Part shown: positions 47,999 through 56,533 of the stretch, one piece after another
How the letters are laid out: every line of letters starts with the position of its first letter
How positions within the stretch are numbered: position 1 is the first letter of the stretch
NCBI GenBank assembly: GCA_046160305.1
Contig: JBJXGX010000406.1
Span: forward strand, 1-64,000
Direction: 5' to 3'
Length of the DNA stretch: 64,000 nt
From: SHXR01 sp046160305
GTDB taxonomy: Bacteria; Pseudomonadota; Gammaproteobacteria; Burkholderiales; SG8-39
The notes under the pieces: generated by a model
What the model saw: only the letters and a program-made list of their open reading frames with translations
Databases searched by the model: none
What the model was told of the DNA's origin: nothing
Made by a program: the position numbers and the translations under genes

Positions 47999-48117
47999 TT
48001 GATCGCGACCCACTTGACCGCGACCCACTTGACCGCGACCCACTTGACCGCGACCATCTTGACCGCGACCATCTTGACCGCGACCATCTTGACCGCGACC
48101 ATCTTGACCGCGACCTA
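47999..48117. repeat. 15-bp tandem repeat, 7 full units plus a partial unit, ending at the btuB stop codon
   Basis: Unit TTGACCGCGACCCAC or TTGACCGCGACCATC. Full units begin at 47999, 48014, 48029, 48044, 48059, 48074 and 48089. The first has T for C at position 5. Units 1-3 end CCCAC and 4-7 end CCATC. A 14-base partial copy (48104-48117) ends in CTA, the complement of the btuB TAG. A unit length divisible by 3 and the clean boundary suggest slippage-type expansion. No protein encoded here is recognisable. Confidence 0.95.
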
Positions 48118-50127
48118 CCGGAAGCGATATTCCGCGCTAGCAAATGCGGTCCGCCCCGCCTGCGGATAGGCGAAGTAGGTCGTGGCGCCGGTGAACACGA
48201 TGCCATAGTTGAAGTATCGCCGATCGAACAGGTTGCGGACACCGGTCGCGAGCAGCCAAGCGCCGGTTTCGTGGCTCAACCCAAGATCGACGAGTTCATA
48301 TTTGGGCATTGTCCGTGCAAAGGCGTTGTCCTGATCGCCATCGAACCGCTGCGATCCGACGTGGGTAAGGCTTCCGGATAGCCGTGTTTTCGGGAAGATC
48401 GTCCACGCTGCCCGAAGCGTGGCGAGCGCTTGCGGCACCAAAGGCACGTCCTTGCCGCTCACATCGACACCACCATACACGCCGCTACGAAAGGTCGCGC
48501 GCTGCAGATTCAGGCTCGCACCAAGCGAGACATCGCGTAACGGCCGCCATTCGCCTGACCATTCGAGGCCGCGTCGCTCGGTGGGCGAGAGGTTGATGTT
48601 GGCGCCGGGAAATCCGAATATCGGATTCGGTGCGAGCGGGCTGAAATAGATCTCATTGGTGAGACGGATCAGGTAAGCAGCCAGTCGAATACTGTACTCA
48701 CCGCCACGTTGTTCGAAACCCGCTTCGTAGGAACGCGCTTTCTGCGGCTCAAGAAGCTGGTCCCCGTTGTTCTCGAAGACATGCGGCAAACGATAGCTGG
48801 TGCCGCCTTTGAGGTACACGGACGCCTGGCTCCATAACCCCTGTTGAACACCAAGCTCGATCGCGTTGAGCGAGCGAACGCGGTGCTGCGCGGTCGCGGT
48901 GACGTCCGTGCGCAGATTGTCCTCGACCCGCTCCGTTCTCAAGCCTGCATTGAGCTGGGTCCGGGTTGACAATCCGATTCGATATTGCAGGTAAGTCCCG
49001 AGCCCCTGATGTCTTGCGTCCTGGTGCGCGGCGGGCGAGGCAAGGCCTGAACGGTCAAGCGCAGTGCGTCGATCCCAATGTCGGTCATTCAAATCGAGGC
49101 CCGCGACGACGCTGTGATCGATATCGCCTGCCCGCGTCACCCACCGCAATCGCGGCGAAAAAGCGAGGCTATGGAGCTTCGATTCGTTGTATGAAAAGGT
49201 ACCGAAGCCATCGAAGAACCCGCGCGTGACGCTGTCCCGCCACGCCAGATCGGACAGCAAATCCAGATTGCCGATCTTCGCCCCGGCACTCAAGGTTGCG
49301 AACTCACCATCAATGCGGCCATAGTCGTTGGGGCGCAAGGTGGCACGTGGATCCGACCGGATCGCGGCTTCTGATAACCCGCCTGGAAATCGCGCGTCCT
49401 GTCGGTCGATGCCGAACTTGAGTCCGATCGCAGGGCCCTCGCCAAGCAGACGCACATCGCCCAGCAGATTCTGTTGGGTGACGGCGTTATTGCGCCGATA
49501 GTTTTCGGTGTCGAGCGCGTTCGCGGCAAGGGATAGCCCGATTCGCTCGCCCGCCAAGCGGCCGGTTACCCGAAAGTCCGTGGTTTGATAGCTTGCGACA
49601 CCGGCCGACGCGCTTCCCGATCGATCGCCGGGTGCGGGTGCCCGCGTAACGATGTTGATCGTGCCGCCCGTGGCGCCGCCGCCATACTGAACCGCGCCCC
49701 CACCCGGCACGATCTCGATGCGCTCGATAGCGTTCAACGGAATCGCGGAAAGGCGGGTGGAACTGCCGTCGAATTCGTTGATCCGCACACCATCGAGCAG
49801 GACGAGCGTGTTCTGATCGGACGTCGCGCCGAATCCGCGCAGATCGAGCTGCGAATCCGGGGTCCCGGTTTGATTCCGAGTGTGCAGCACGCCGGTCCGG
49901 CTCAATAACTCAGGCAGTCCGCTCGCCTGGCTTGCTGCGATTTCAGTCGCGTCGATGACGCGCATGCCGGCCGAAGCGCTGTCCCGACGTTCCGGAAATC
50001 GGGTTGCGGTCACGACCACCTCATCGAGGCGTTGCGTGCCTTGTGCGTACGAAAGCTGGGTAGCGAATTGCTGTATTGCACAGGCCGCGACAATGGCGAA
50101 TCCTGCCCGTCTATTGGAAATGGACAC
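48115..50127 (-). CDS. btuB: TonB-dependent cobalamin receptor BtuB-like
   Basis: A 670-residue outer-membrane receptor. It has a signal peptide ending SYAQG, a TonB box around LDEVVVTATR, a plug domain (RGFGATSDQNTLVLLDGVRINEFDG and GGGAVQYGGGATGGTINIVTR), then a 22-strand barrel. GTG 50127 is supported by AAAGGAG about 7 bases upstream. The C-terminus ends AEYRFR; receptors normally end in an aromatic residue, so a final Arg after Phe is odd and coincides with the repeat boundary. It is controlled by the cobalamin riboswitch upstream. Confidence 0.93.
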   Translation of the reverse strand: MSISNRRAGFAIVAACAIQQFATQLSYAQGTQRLDEVVVTATRFPERRDSASAGMRVIDATEIAASQASGLPELLSRTGVLHTRNQTGTPDSQLDLRGFGATSDQNTLVLLDGVRINEFDGSSTRLSAIPLNAIERIEIVPGGGAVQYGGGATGGTINIVTRAPAPGDRSGSASAGVASYQTTDFRVTGRLAGERIGLSLAANALDTENYRRNNAVTQQNLLGDVRLLGEGPAIGLKFGIDRQDARFPGGLSEAAIRSDPRATLRPNDYGRIDGEFATLSAGAKIGNLDLLSDLAWRDSVTRGFFDGFGTFSYNESKLHSLAFSPRLRWVTRAGDIDHSVVAGLDLNDRHWDRRTALDRSGLASPAAHQDARHQGLGTYLQYRIGLSTRTQLNAGLRTERVEDNLRTDVTATAQHRVRSLNAIELGVQQGLWSQASVYLKGGTSYRLPHVFENNGDQLLEPQKARSYEAGFEQRGGEYSIRLAAYLIRLTNEIYFSPLAPNPIFGFPGANINLSPTERRGLEWSGEWRPLRDVSLGASLNLQRATFRSGVYGGVDVSGKDVPLVPQALATLRAAWTIFPKTRLSGSLTHVGSQRFDGDQDNAFARTMPKYELVDLGLSHETGAWLLATGVRNLFDRRYFNYGIVFTGATTYFAYPQAGRTAFASAEYRFR

Positions 50128-50244
50128 GTTCTCTCTCCTTTTGCGATCAGCAGGCGTCCCCGCATGCCGATTGCGCTGCTTGTGTTGGGAGATGCAACGA
50201 GGCCATTGCCGATTGCGACCGCGACCCCGCAGTCTTCCGGTTCG

Positions 50245-50412
50245 ATTCGTGGCCGGTCTCCGGGCTTGCAAGCTCGCTGCATCGATCGACCGATGCTCGC
50301 TCCGCGCGGCCTTCCCAGACCGAAATGTCCGGTCCGGTGGCGCTCGCTGCGCGGGTTGCGCTTGCTTACCGTTGCGGGGGCAGCACGGGTGTTTCACCCG
50401 TTTCCCGTTTCA
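50245..50412 (-). promoter_or_regulatory. cobalamin riboswitch
   Basis: On the minus strand, in order: GGGAAACGGGTGAAACACCCG, the core CTGCCCCCGCAACGGTAAGC, a variable region, GTCTGGGAAGGC, and the B12 box tail GAGCTTGCAAGCCCGGAGACCGGCC. All the conserved elements of the AdoCbl/B12 element are in the right order. It ends about 118 bases before the btuB start. A TACAAT (50460-50465 on this strand) upstream is a possible -10. High B12 should shut off btuB and perhaps the downstream run. Confidence 0.96.
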
Positions 50413-50632
50413 CCCGATCGCACTAGACGTGCGCGACCGGGCACCTCGAATCGGGCGGGATTGTAGTGCGCTTTTGATTTGGTTAGGAATTCATGTGGAG
50501 CGGCGCGCAGGCTGCTGCGGGGACGGGTTGCCGTTCGGCCTCTGCGGCGCTTCCTGGCGTTCGCACGAAAGTACATTGAAAACACGTTGCTACTTCTTGA
50601 CCCTGCTCGCCTTTTCTGGTCTAGTCCGCGCG

Positions 50633-50833
50633 ATGGAGAGTGATCTCAACGCGCTGGAAGACCGAATTCGAGATGCCGTCGAGCTGTGCAAACGGCTGCG
50701 TTCGGAGAACATCGAGATGCGTCAGCGGGTCGTCCAGCTCGAGTCCGAGAATCGCCGGCTGCACGACAAGGTGTCCGATGCAATCGAGCGCATCGATACG
50801 TTGATCGGCAAGATTCCGGAGAACGCACCATGA
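50633..50833 (+). CDS. short coiled-coil protein upstream of ZapA, ZapB-like
   Basis: A 66-residue protein, nearly all heptad-repeat coiled coil (LNALEDRIRDAVELCKRLR onward), ending KIPENAP. It matches the small family that is regularly encoded just before zapA and acts in cell division with it. Its TGA overlaps the zapA ATG (ATGA), so the two are coupled. ATG 50633 is chosen because the coding-like composition begins here, although the frame is open far upstream. Cytoplasmic. Confidence 0.85.
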   Translation: MESDLNALEDRIRDAVELCKRLRSENIEMRQRVVQLESENRRLHDKVSDAIERIDTLIGKIPENAP

Positions 50834-51141
50834 CGGCAAAGAGCCGCTCCCTCGACGTGTCGATCATGGGCCGTTCGTATAAGGTCACATGCGCCGATGG
50901 CGAACGCGAAGCGCTGCTGCAGGCGGTCACCTATCTTGATCAGAAGATGAACGAGATCAAATCGAGCGGGCGGGTCGGTTCGATCGAGCGGATCGCGGTC
51001 ATGGCGGCGCTCAACATCACGCATGAATTTCTCGCCACGAGGGTAACCGGTGACTTTGACTTCGCATCCCTCAAGCGTAGAATCGATTCGATGCAGGAAA
51101 CGCTCGATGAAGTGCTCGCTCCGCAAGAGCGTCTCTTCTGA
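50830..51141 (+). CDS. zapA: cell division protein ZapA
   Basis: A 103-residue ZapA that binds and bundles FtsZ at the Z-ring. The N-terminal domain VSIMGRSYKVTCADGEREALLQAVTYLDQKM is diagnostic, with a C-terminal coiled coil. It overlaps the preceding small coiled-coil gene by four bases and is followed 15 bases later by 6S RNA, the usual arrangement. Confidence 0.95.
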   Translation: MTAKSRSLDVSIMGRSYKVTCADGEREALLQAVTYLDQKMNEIKSSGRVGSIERIAVMAALNITHEFLATRVTGDFDFASLKRRIDSMQETLDEVLAPQERLF

Positions 51142-51156
51142 GCGGATCCTCGTCTC

Positions 51157-51342
51157 AATGTCCCCTGCGGTGCACGATAGCGGTCCCTATTCTCTTGGAC
51201 CAATGCGTAGCGCAGGTTGCCCATGTCCAGTCGCTGTTGTGCGCGTCCCACCGTCGGATGTACCTGATGCGGCATTTTGGGCGACCACTTGAACCTCTAT
51301 GGTTCAAGGATAGGATCGTAACGGCATCTGCGGGGGACACCC
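51157..51342 (+). ncRNA. ssrS: 6S RNA
   Basis: About 186 nt directly after zapA. The closing stem TGTCCCC (51159-51165) pairs with GGGGACA (51333-51339); CCTGCGG near the 5' end faces CTGCGGG near the 3' end. The 3' side of the middle has a short perfect hairpin CTTGAACC-TCTAT-GGTTCAAG (51288-51308), as in the open central bubble. Size and position match 6S, which sequesters sigma-70 RNA polymerase in stationary phase. Exact ends are estimated. Confidence 0.87.
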
Positions 51343-51525
51343 GCCTCCATGGGCAAGACCTCGCGACCTCTGCCCAGTCGCCACGACCCGCCCGAATGCG
51401 CCGCGATCGGCGCGGCCCCCTGCTCCGGTAGACTTCGACGCTTGCGGCGTGATCGGGCGCGACGTCCTGTGCGGCGCCGCCCTTCATCGCATAATCCGCT
51501 TCAACCACAGCTACCCGGGATTGCC

Positions 51526-51990
51526 ATGCGCTTTTGGCTGATGAAATCCGAGCCGGAAGAATTCTCGATCGATGATCTGGTGGCATCGCCCACGCAATCG
51601 ACACCATGGTTTGGTGTGCGCAACTATCAGGCGCGCAACTTCATGCGTGACCAGATGCAACTTGGCGATAGCGTGTTCTTTTATCACTCCAGCTGCCGGG
51701 AACCGGGCATCGCCGGGCTTGCAGAAGTGTCGGCGACGGCTTACCCGGACGCATCCCAGTTCGACAAGAAGAGTCCCTACTACGATCCGAAAGCGACGCG
51801 CGAGAATCCGCGGTGGCTGCATGTGGATGTCAAGCTCGTGCAGAAGACGCGCCTGGTATCGCTTGAGGAATTGCGCCAACATCCGCAGCTTGCGGATATG
51901 CGGGTATTGGCTCGCGGCAACCGGCTATCCATCACACCGATCGAACCGTCCGAATGGAAGTTCATCACGCGTAAGCTGATGAACCTTTGA
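51526..51990 (+). CDS. EVE-domain protein
   Basis: A 154-residue EVE (PUA-like) domain protein. MRFWLMKSEPEEFSIDDL and WFGVRNYQARNFMRDQM are the typical beginning, with DSVFFYHSSC and the aromatic cage candidates around YYDPKATRENPRW. Such proteins are thought to bind modified bases in nucleic acid. ATG 51526 is used because the upstream open frame is Arg-rich and non-coding in look. It follows 6S RNA in place of the often-seen 5-formyltetrahydrofolate cycloligase. Confidence 0.9.
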   Translation: MRFWLMKSEPEEFSIDDLVASPTQSTPWFGVRNYQARNFMRDQMQLGDSVFFYHSSCREPGIAGLAEVSATAYPDASQFDKKSPYYDPKATRENPRWLHVDVKLVQKTRLVSLEELRQHPQLADMRVLARGNRLSITPIEPSEWKFITRKLMNL

Positions 51991-52062
51991 GCGACAAGTC
52001 GTACTCATCATGCAGCGCCGCCCGACGCAATGAGCGGCGATAGGCGAAACCGGCGTTCCCAC

Positions 52063-53127
52063 ATGATTCCCCCGCTTCAGAACGACACGCTGCTTCGTGC
52101 GCTGGCACGCGAGCCCACGCCCTATACGCCGATCTGGCTAATGCGGCAGGCTGGCCGATACCTTCCCGAGTATCTGGCGACCCGCAAGCGCGCGGGGAGC
52201 TTTCTTGCGCTTGCGAAGTCGCCCGCGCTCGCCACGGAGGTCACCCTGCAACCGTTGGAGCGCTTCCAGCTCGACGCCGCGATTCTCTTCTCGGACATCC
52301 TCACCGTTCCCGATGCGATGGGGCTTGGCCTTTATTTTGCCGACGGGGAAGGCCCGCGCTTCGAGCGCCCGACCGACACGGAAGAACGAATTCTTGCGCT
52401 TGCCGTTCCGGATCCGGAAATTGAGTTGCGCTATGTCATGGACGGCGTACGGGAAATCCGGAAGGCACTAGCGGGTCGGGTGCCATTGATCGGTTTTTCC
52501 GGCAGCCCGTATACCCTGGCTTGTTACATGGTGGAAGGCGCGGGATCGTCGGACTTTCGCAAGGTCAAGACCCTGCTCTACCAACGCCCCGACCTTGCCC
52601 ACCATCTGCTTGGTATCAACGCGGCCGCCGTCACCGCCTATCTCAGCGCGCAAATCGCGGCGGGCGCGCAGGTCGTCATGCTGTTCGATACCTGGGGAGG
52701 CACCCTCGCCCACGACGCGTATCAGGCGTTTTCGCTCCGCTATTTGCGATCTGTCATCGACGGATTGCGGGCGGCGTCGAGCGTCGCTCGGGTCCCGATT
52801 ATCGTATTTACCAAAGGCGGCGGTCAGTGGCTCGAATCCATCGCGGCCACCGGCTGCGACGCGGTCGGCGTCGATTGGACGACCGACCTTGCCGGCGCGC
52901 GTGCTCGCGTCGGCAGCAAGGTCGCGCTCCAGGGGAACCTGGATCCTTCCATCCTCTTTTCGAATCCGAAGACGGTGCGGCAGGAAGCCGGCAAAGTTCT
53001 GGCGTCGTTTGGCAGGGGCCCCGGCCACGTCTTCAATCTTGGTCATGGAATTCAGCCGACCACACCGCCGGAGAATGTCGACGCTCTAGTCGAATTTGTC
53101 CGCCAAGAAAGTAAGAAATATCACTGA
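52063..53127 (+). CDS. hemE: uroporphyrinogen decarboxylase
   Basis: A 354-residue heme-pathway enzyme that converts uroporphyrinogen III to coproporphyrinogen III. PIWLMRQAGRYLPEY, FSDILTVPDAMG and GFSGSPYTLACYM are signature blocks, ending HVFNLGHGIQPTTPPENV. ATG 52063 is preferred over ATG 52030 because the family starts at about this point; neither has a strong ribosome binding site. hemE-priA adjacency is common in betaproteobacteria. Confidence 0.96.
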   Translation: MIPPLQNDTLLRALAREPTPYTPIWLMRQAGRYLPEYLATRKRAGSFLALAKSPALATEVTLQPLERFQLDAAILFSDILTVPDAMGLGLYFADGEGPRFERPTDTEERILALAVPDPEIELRYVMDGVREIRKALAGRVPLIGFSGSPYTLACYMVEGAGSSDFRKVKTLLYQRPDLAHHLLGINAAAVTAYLSAQIAAGAQVVMLFDTWGGTLAHDAYQAFSLRYLRSVIDGLRAASSVARVPIIVFTKGGGQWLESIAATGCDAVGVDWTTDLAGARARVGSKVALQGNLDPSILFSNPKTVRQEAGKVLASFGRGPGHVFNLGHGIQPTTPPENVDALVEFVRQESKKYH

Positions 53128-53486
53128 ATCAGCGAGATAGCGACGCTCCCGACGAATGGTCATCGGACTGTGTCAGACTCGACTTATTCACAGTTTCGTG
53201 GCCCGCGTTCCTCATTGCAGAACGAATCGTCGGTTACCGGGATTCGGATGGGTCATTCATAAATTCTTGACAATGCTGATTTTTTTAGGGCCTGCATTGA
53301 TGACGAGAAAATGACCAGTCGGAATTTGGCCAGTAATTTCAGTGCGATGACAGGGTTATGCACAGACCTATCCACAGGAACCTTGGACATCAGCGAAACC
53401 TTGTTCCAGAACAATGGCTTCCACCGAGAAGCTCAATTTGTTTGTCAAATTTGTAACACCGCTGGTCGGCCGGAGCAAGATCCCTG
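53128..53486 (+). promoter_or_regulatory. DnaA-box cluster and AT-rich region upstream of priA
   Basis: A 359-base gap, unusually AT-rich for this DNA. Matches to the DnaA box TTATNCACA: TTATTCACA at 53184-53192 and TTATGCACA at 53356-53364, plus CTATCCACA at 53368-53376 (8 of 9 to TTATCCACA), the last two three bases apart. Between them lies a T-rich tract (TGATTTTTTTAGG near 53277-53289) and a TTGACA at 53267-53272 with no good -10. No gene is seen here. Confidence 0.6.
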
Positions 53487-55697
53487 ATGCCATTCGTGCG
53501 GGTTGCCCTTGACCTTCCCATTCCCCGCTTATTCGACTACATCGCACCGAAAACCGAGTCGGAAATTCCCCCGGGGACGCGCGTTCTGGTGCCGTTTGGT
53601 CCACGACGGCATGTCGGCGTCGTAATCGAGTCGGTCGATAAATCGAGTGTCGGCGCTGACAAACTCAAGGAAGTTCTCGCGGTCCTGCGCGACACGCCGC
53701 CTCTATCGCGCGAGTGGCTCGCGCTCGTGCAATTTTGCAGCGAGTACTACCATCGCCCGCTCGGCGAGGTTGCCATGTCTGCGCTGCCGCCGCGCCTGCG
53801 AAGGCCTGACCTGATCAAGACATTGGCGCAAGCCTGGACGATCACGGCCAATGGACGGGCGGCGCTTGCGAATGCTGCCGGCCGCACGCGCATCGGTCCG
53901 GAGAAAAGAGCGATCCTCGACCATCTGATTGCGTCCGGCGAGCGCTCACAGGACGAGCTCGCGGCGCTCTCCCCTCGCGCTGCCAAGGCGTTGCGTGAAC
54001 TTGCAAGAGCGGAATGGATCGCTCCCGCCGAGCTGCCCGCACCGCACTGGACTTTCGTTGCCCGAACCCCCACCGAGCGACAACAGGTCGCGATCGATGC
54101 ACTTGCGGAAGCGAGCGATCGCTTCGTCCCCTTCGTCCTATTCGGGGTGACCGGCAGTGGCAAGACCGAGGTCTATCTGCATGCGATTCATCGCATCGTT
54201 CGCGAGGGCCATCAGGCGCTGGTGCTCGTTCCGGAAATCAACCTCACTCCGCAACTCGCGGGCGAATTCCGCAGCCGCTTCCCCGGGCTGCCGATCGTGA
54301 TCCTGCATAGCGCGCTTGCCGGCAACGAGCGCGCCCAGGCTTGGGTCGATGCGCAGACCGGTCGCGCCCGCATCGTGCTCGGCACGCGCATGGCGGTCTT
54401 CACCCCATTCCGGGATCTGCGGATCATTGTCGTTGACGAGGAGCACGACAGTTCTTTCAAACAGCAGGACGGCGTTCGATACTCCGCCCGCGACCTCGCG
54501 GTAGTCCGTGCGCGTGCGTTGAACATTCCCGTTGTCCTGGGATCGGCAACACCGGCGCTCGAGACATTCGCCAACGGAGAAACCGGACGCTATCGGACCC
54601 TTTCGCTTCCGGAACGCGCCCGGCCAGGCGCGCTGTTACCCACGATCCGCCTGATCGACGTTCGCCAGGAAAGTCCGCCGCATGGCGTGTCGCAGGCCCT
54701 TAGCGCGGCGCTCAGTCTGCGCATCGAGCGAGGTGAGCAGTCACTTGTATATCTGAATCGGCGGGGCTACGCGCCGGTCCTCGCGTGCGGCGCGTGTGGC
54801 TGGGTCGCCGATTGCACGCGATGCACGGCCCACATGGTGGTCCATATGGAGGGCAAGCAGGATGCAGCGGGCGTACGCAAGGCGTTTCTCCGCTGCCATC
54901 ACTGCGGACTTGAGCAGTCGCCGCCCCGGGCGTGTCCAACCTGTGGGAATGTCGATCTGGTCGCGTTCGGGCGCGGAACGCAGCGCCTGGAAGATGCCAT
55001 TGTCGCGTTGTTTCCACGTGCGCGCGTCTTGCGCATCGATAGCGACAGCACCCGCAACAAAGGGTCCTGGGATTCGATGCGAACAGCGATTGCCGGTGGC
55101 GATGTCGACATCCTAATCGGCACCCAGATTCTCGCGAAGGGACACGATTTTCCGCGCCTCACCCTGGTCGGCGTCCTGAATGCGGACGCCTCCCTCATGG
55201 CAGGCGACTATCGCGCCCCCGAACGCCTATTCAGTCAGCTTCAACAAGTCGCGGGTCGCGCAGGGCGCGGGGAATTGCATGGCGAGGTGCTGATACAGAC
55301 CCGCTATGCGCACGCCGCGCTTTACCAATCGCTGGTACGCAATGACTACAGGGGATTTGCGAGGCAGCAACTTGCGGAGCGGACAAGCGCCGGATTTCCG
55401 CCGTCAACCGCCGAGGCAGTGCTTCGGGCCGAAGCACGCGATGTCGAGAGTGCAAGCGGATTCCTGCTGAGCGCCCTGCGCGTGGCGCCCAAAGACCAGT
55501 CCGGCGTGACGATTTTCGATCCTGTTCCGATGACCCTTACGCGCCTATCCGGCTGGGAGCGCGCACATGTATTGGTCCAGTCATCGTCACGGCGTGCGTT
55601 GCAGGCATTTCTCGGTCAATGGGTCGCAAGCCTCCATGCGCTGCCGGTGCAGCGCGACTTGCGCTGGCACGTCGACGTGGACCCGCTTGAATTCTGA
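53487..55697 (+). CDS. priA: primosomal helicase PriA
   Basis: A 736-residue replication-restart helicase. It has an N-terminal 3'-OH binding domain, Walker A GVTGSGKTEVYL near 221, Walker B-like DEEHDSS near 316, and a zinc region with CGACGWVADCTRC (about 432) and CHHCGLEQSPPRACPTC (about 471). Helicase motifs V-VI include GTQILAKGHDFPRLTLV and QVAGRAGRG. Length is normal. It restarts stalled forks. Confidence 0.96.
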   Translation: MPFVRVALDLPIPRLFDYIAPKTESEIPPGTRVLVPFGPRRHVGVVIESVDKSSVGADKLKEVLAVLRDTPPLSREWLALVQFCSEYYHRPLGEVAMSALPPRLRRPDLIKTLAQAWTITANGRAALANAAGRTRIGPEKRAILDHLIASGERSQDELAALSPRAAKALRELARAEWIAPAELPAPHWTFVARTPTERQQVAIDALAEASDRFVPFVLFGVTGSGKTEVYLHAIHRIVREGHQALVLVPEINLTPQLAGEFRSRFPGLPIVILHSALAGNERAQAWVDAQTGRARIVLGTRMAVFTPFRDLRIIVVDEEHDSSFKQQDGVRYSARDLAVVRARALNIPVVLGSATPALETFANGETGRYRTLSLPERARPGALLPTIRLIDVRQESPPHGVSQALSAALSLRIERGEQSLVYLNRRGYAPVLACGACGWVADCTRCTAHMVVHMEGKQDAAGVRKAFLRCHHCGLEQSPPRACPTCGNVDLVAFGRGTQRLEDAIVALFPRARVLRIDSDSTRNKGSWDSMRTAIAGGDVDILIGTQILAKGHDFPRLTLVGVLNADASLMAGDYRAPERLFSQLQQVAGRAGRGELHGEVLIQTRYAHAALYQSLVRNDYRGFARQQLAERTSAGFPPSTAEAVLRAEARDVESASGFLLSALRVAPKDQSGVTIFDPVPMTLTRLSGWERAHVLVQSSSRRALQAFLGQWVASLHALPVQRDLRWHVDVDPLEF

Positions 55698-55712
55698 TCG
55701 ATTGAAGCTCGC

Positions 55713-55832
55713 CTATCGCGACGTGGATTTTTTCGCCGGGGCTGCTTTTTTCTTCAATCCGGGCGGTCGGGTTTTCCCATGCGAACCGTTATTGACCTTG
55801 CCGCGACGCGTGCGTTGATCGCCTTTGCCCAT
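55713..55832 (-). CDS. 30S ribosomal protein bTHX
   Basis: A 39-residue, very basic protein. MGKGDQRTRRGKV-NGSHGKTRP is the bTHX signature (usual form MGKGDRKTRRGKI...GKTRP), with a Lys-rich extended tail. ATG 55832 has AGGAG about 8 bases upstream. The open frame runs upstream to 56099, but that part overlaps the oxygenase gene. It is easily missed by gene finders because of its size. Confidence 0.88.
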   Translation of the reverse strand: MGKGDQRTRRGKVNNGSHGKTRPPGLKKKAAPAKKSTSR

Positions 55833-55909
55833 AAATCGTGCTCCTGAAGTTTTCACGCCGAATCGGCGCCATCCGATTCTACCCCTCGCGAAGTCTGTAT
55901 CGACGCGAC

Positions 55910-56533
55910 TCAATCGCGGCGACGAAACCATCCGGTCAACGCCACACGGTCGCGTCGTGTCGGCATCACCGCATGAAGCGTCACGTCCGACATGAACAGA
56001 ACGAGGCGTCCGCCGATGGGCGCGATGTCGATGGATGGCGATGCATCGGGATCCGTTCCCGACCAGATACGCAGCGCGCCGCCATCGTCCACCGACCAAT
56101 CGTCGTTCAGATAGATGATCATCGATACGATTCGATGATCGTCATCACGAAACCGATCGACATGCGCAACATAGAAACCGCCCGACGGGTAGATGGCCAG
56201 ATGAAGCTCAAGGTCAAATAGACCGAGCAGGAATCGCTCGTTGAGGACAAGTCGCAGTGCTTCGAGTTTTTGCGCAAGCCGGCGCTCGATCGGATGTTCC
56301 GGATCCGGTTCGATCCAGGCAGTCCAGTCATTGCGAACCGCGGTGGCGACACGATGTCGATTCCCGGTTCCAACCGCGGCGGGCCGCATTGCGCCGGACA
56401 CCCGCATCGTTGCTGCAAGCGCACGCCAATACGCAACGTCTTCGGGGGCGAGGAACGGATCCACCGCCACATGTTCACCGCCGCCGAGAGGTTCAATCGC
56501 GCTGCGCAAATTGTCGGAAAGATCGCGGGGCAC
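55910..56533 (-). CDS. 2OG-Fe(II) oxygenase, prolyl 4-hydroxylase-like
   Basis: A 207-residue double-stranded beta-helix dioxygenase. Iron ligands His124 and Asp126 are in AHVDRFRDDDH, and His187 in LHAVMPTRRDRVAL; Arg196 is the likely 2-oxoglutarate contact. Members hydroxylate amino-acid side chains or small molecules. The start is GTG 56533, with no strong binding site. It lies 77 bases before bTHX on the same strand; whether they share a message is open. Substrate unknown. Confidence 0.85.
   Translation of the reverse strand: MPRDLSDNLRSAIEPLGGGEHVAVDPFLAPEDVAYWRALAATMRVSGAMRPAAVGTGNRHRVATAVRNDWTAWIEPDPEHPIERRLAQKLEALRLVLNERFLLGLFDLELHLAIYPSGGFYVAHVDRFRDDDHRIVSMIIYLNDDWSVDDGGALRIWSGTDPDASPSIDIAPIGGRLVLFMSDVTLHAVMPTRRDRVALTGWFRRRD

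Noticed and set aside
47999..48117. Possible CRISPR array from the regular repeats
   Set aside because: Units are head-to-tail 15-mers with no spacers and no cas genes nearby; this is a plain tandem repeat.
47569..48381. Plus-strand frame encoding repeated DRDPL/DRDHL units
   Set aside because: It runs antisense through two well-supported genes (heptosyltransferase and btuB) and is an artefact of the in-frame 15-mer repeat.
51155..51607. Minus-strand frame across the 6S RNA
   Set aside because: Composition is Arg/Ser-rich without family match, and it overlaps a convincing structured RNA and the start of the EVE gene.
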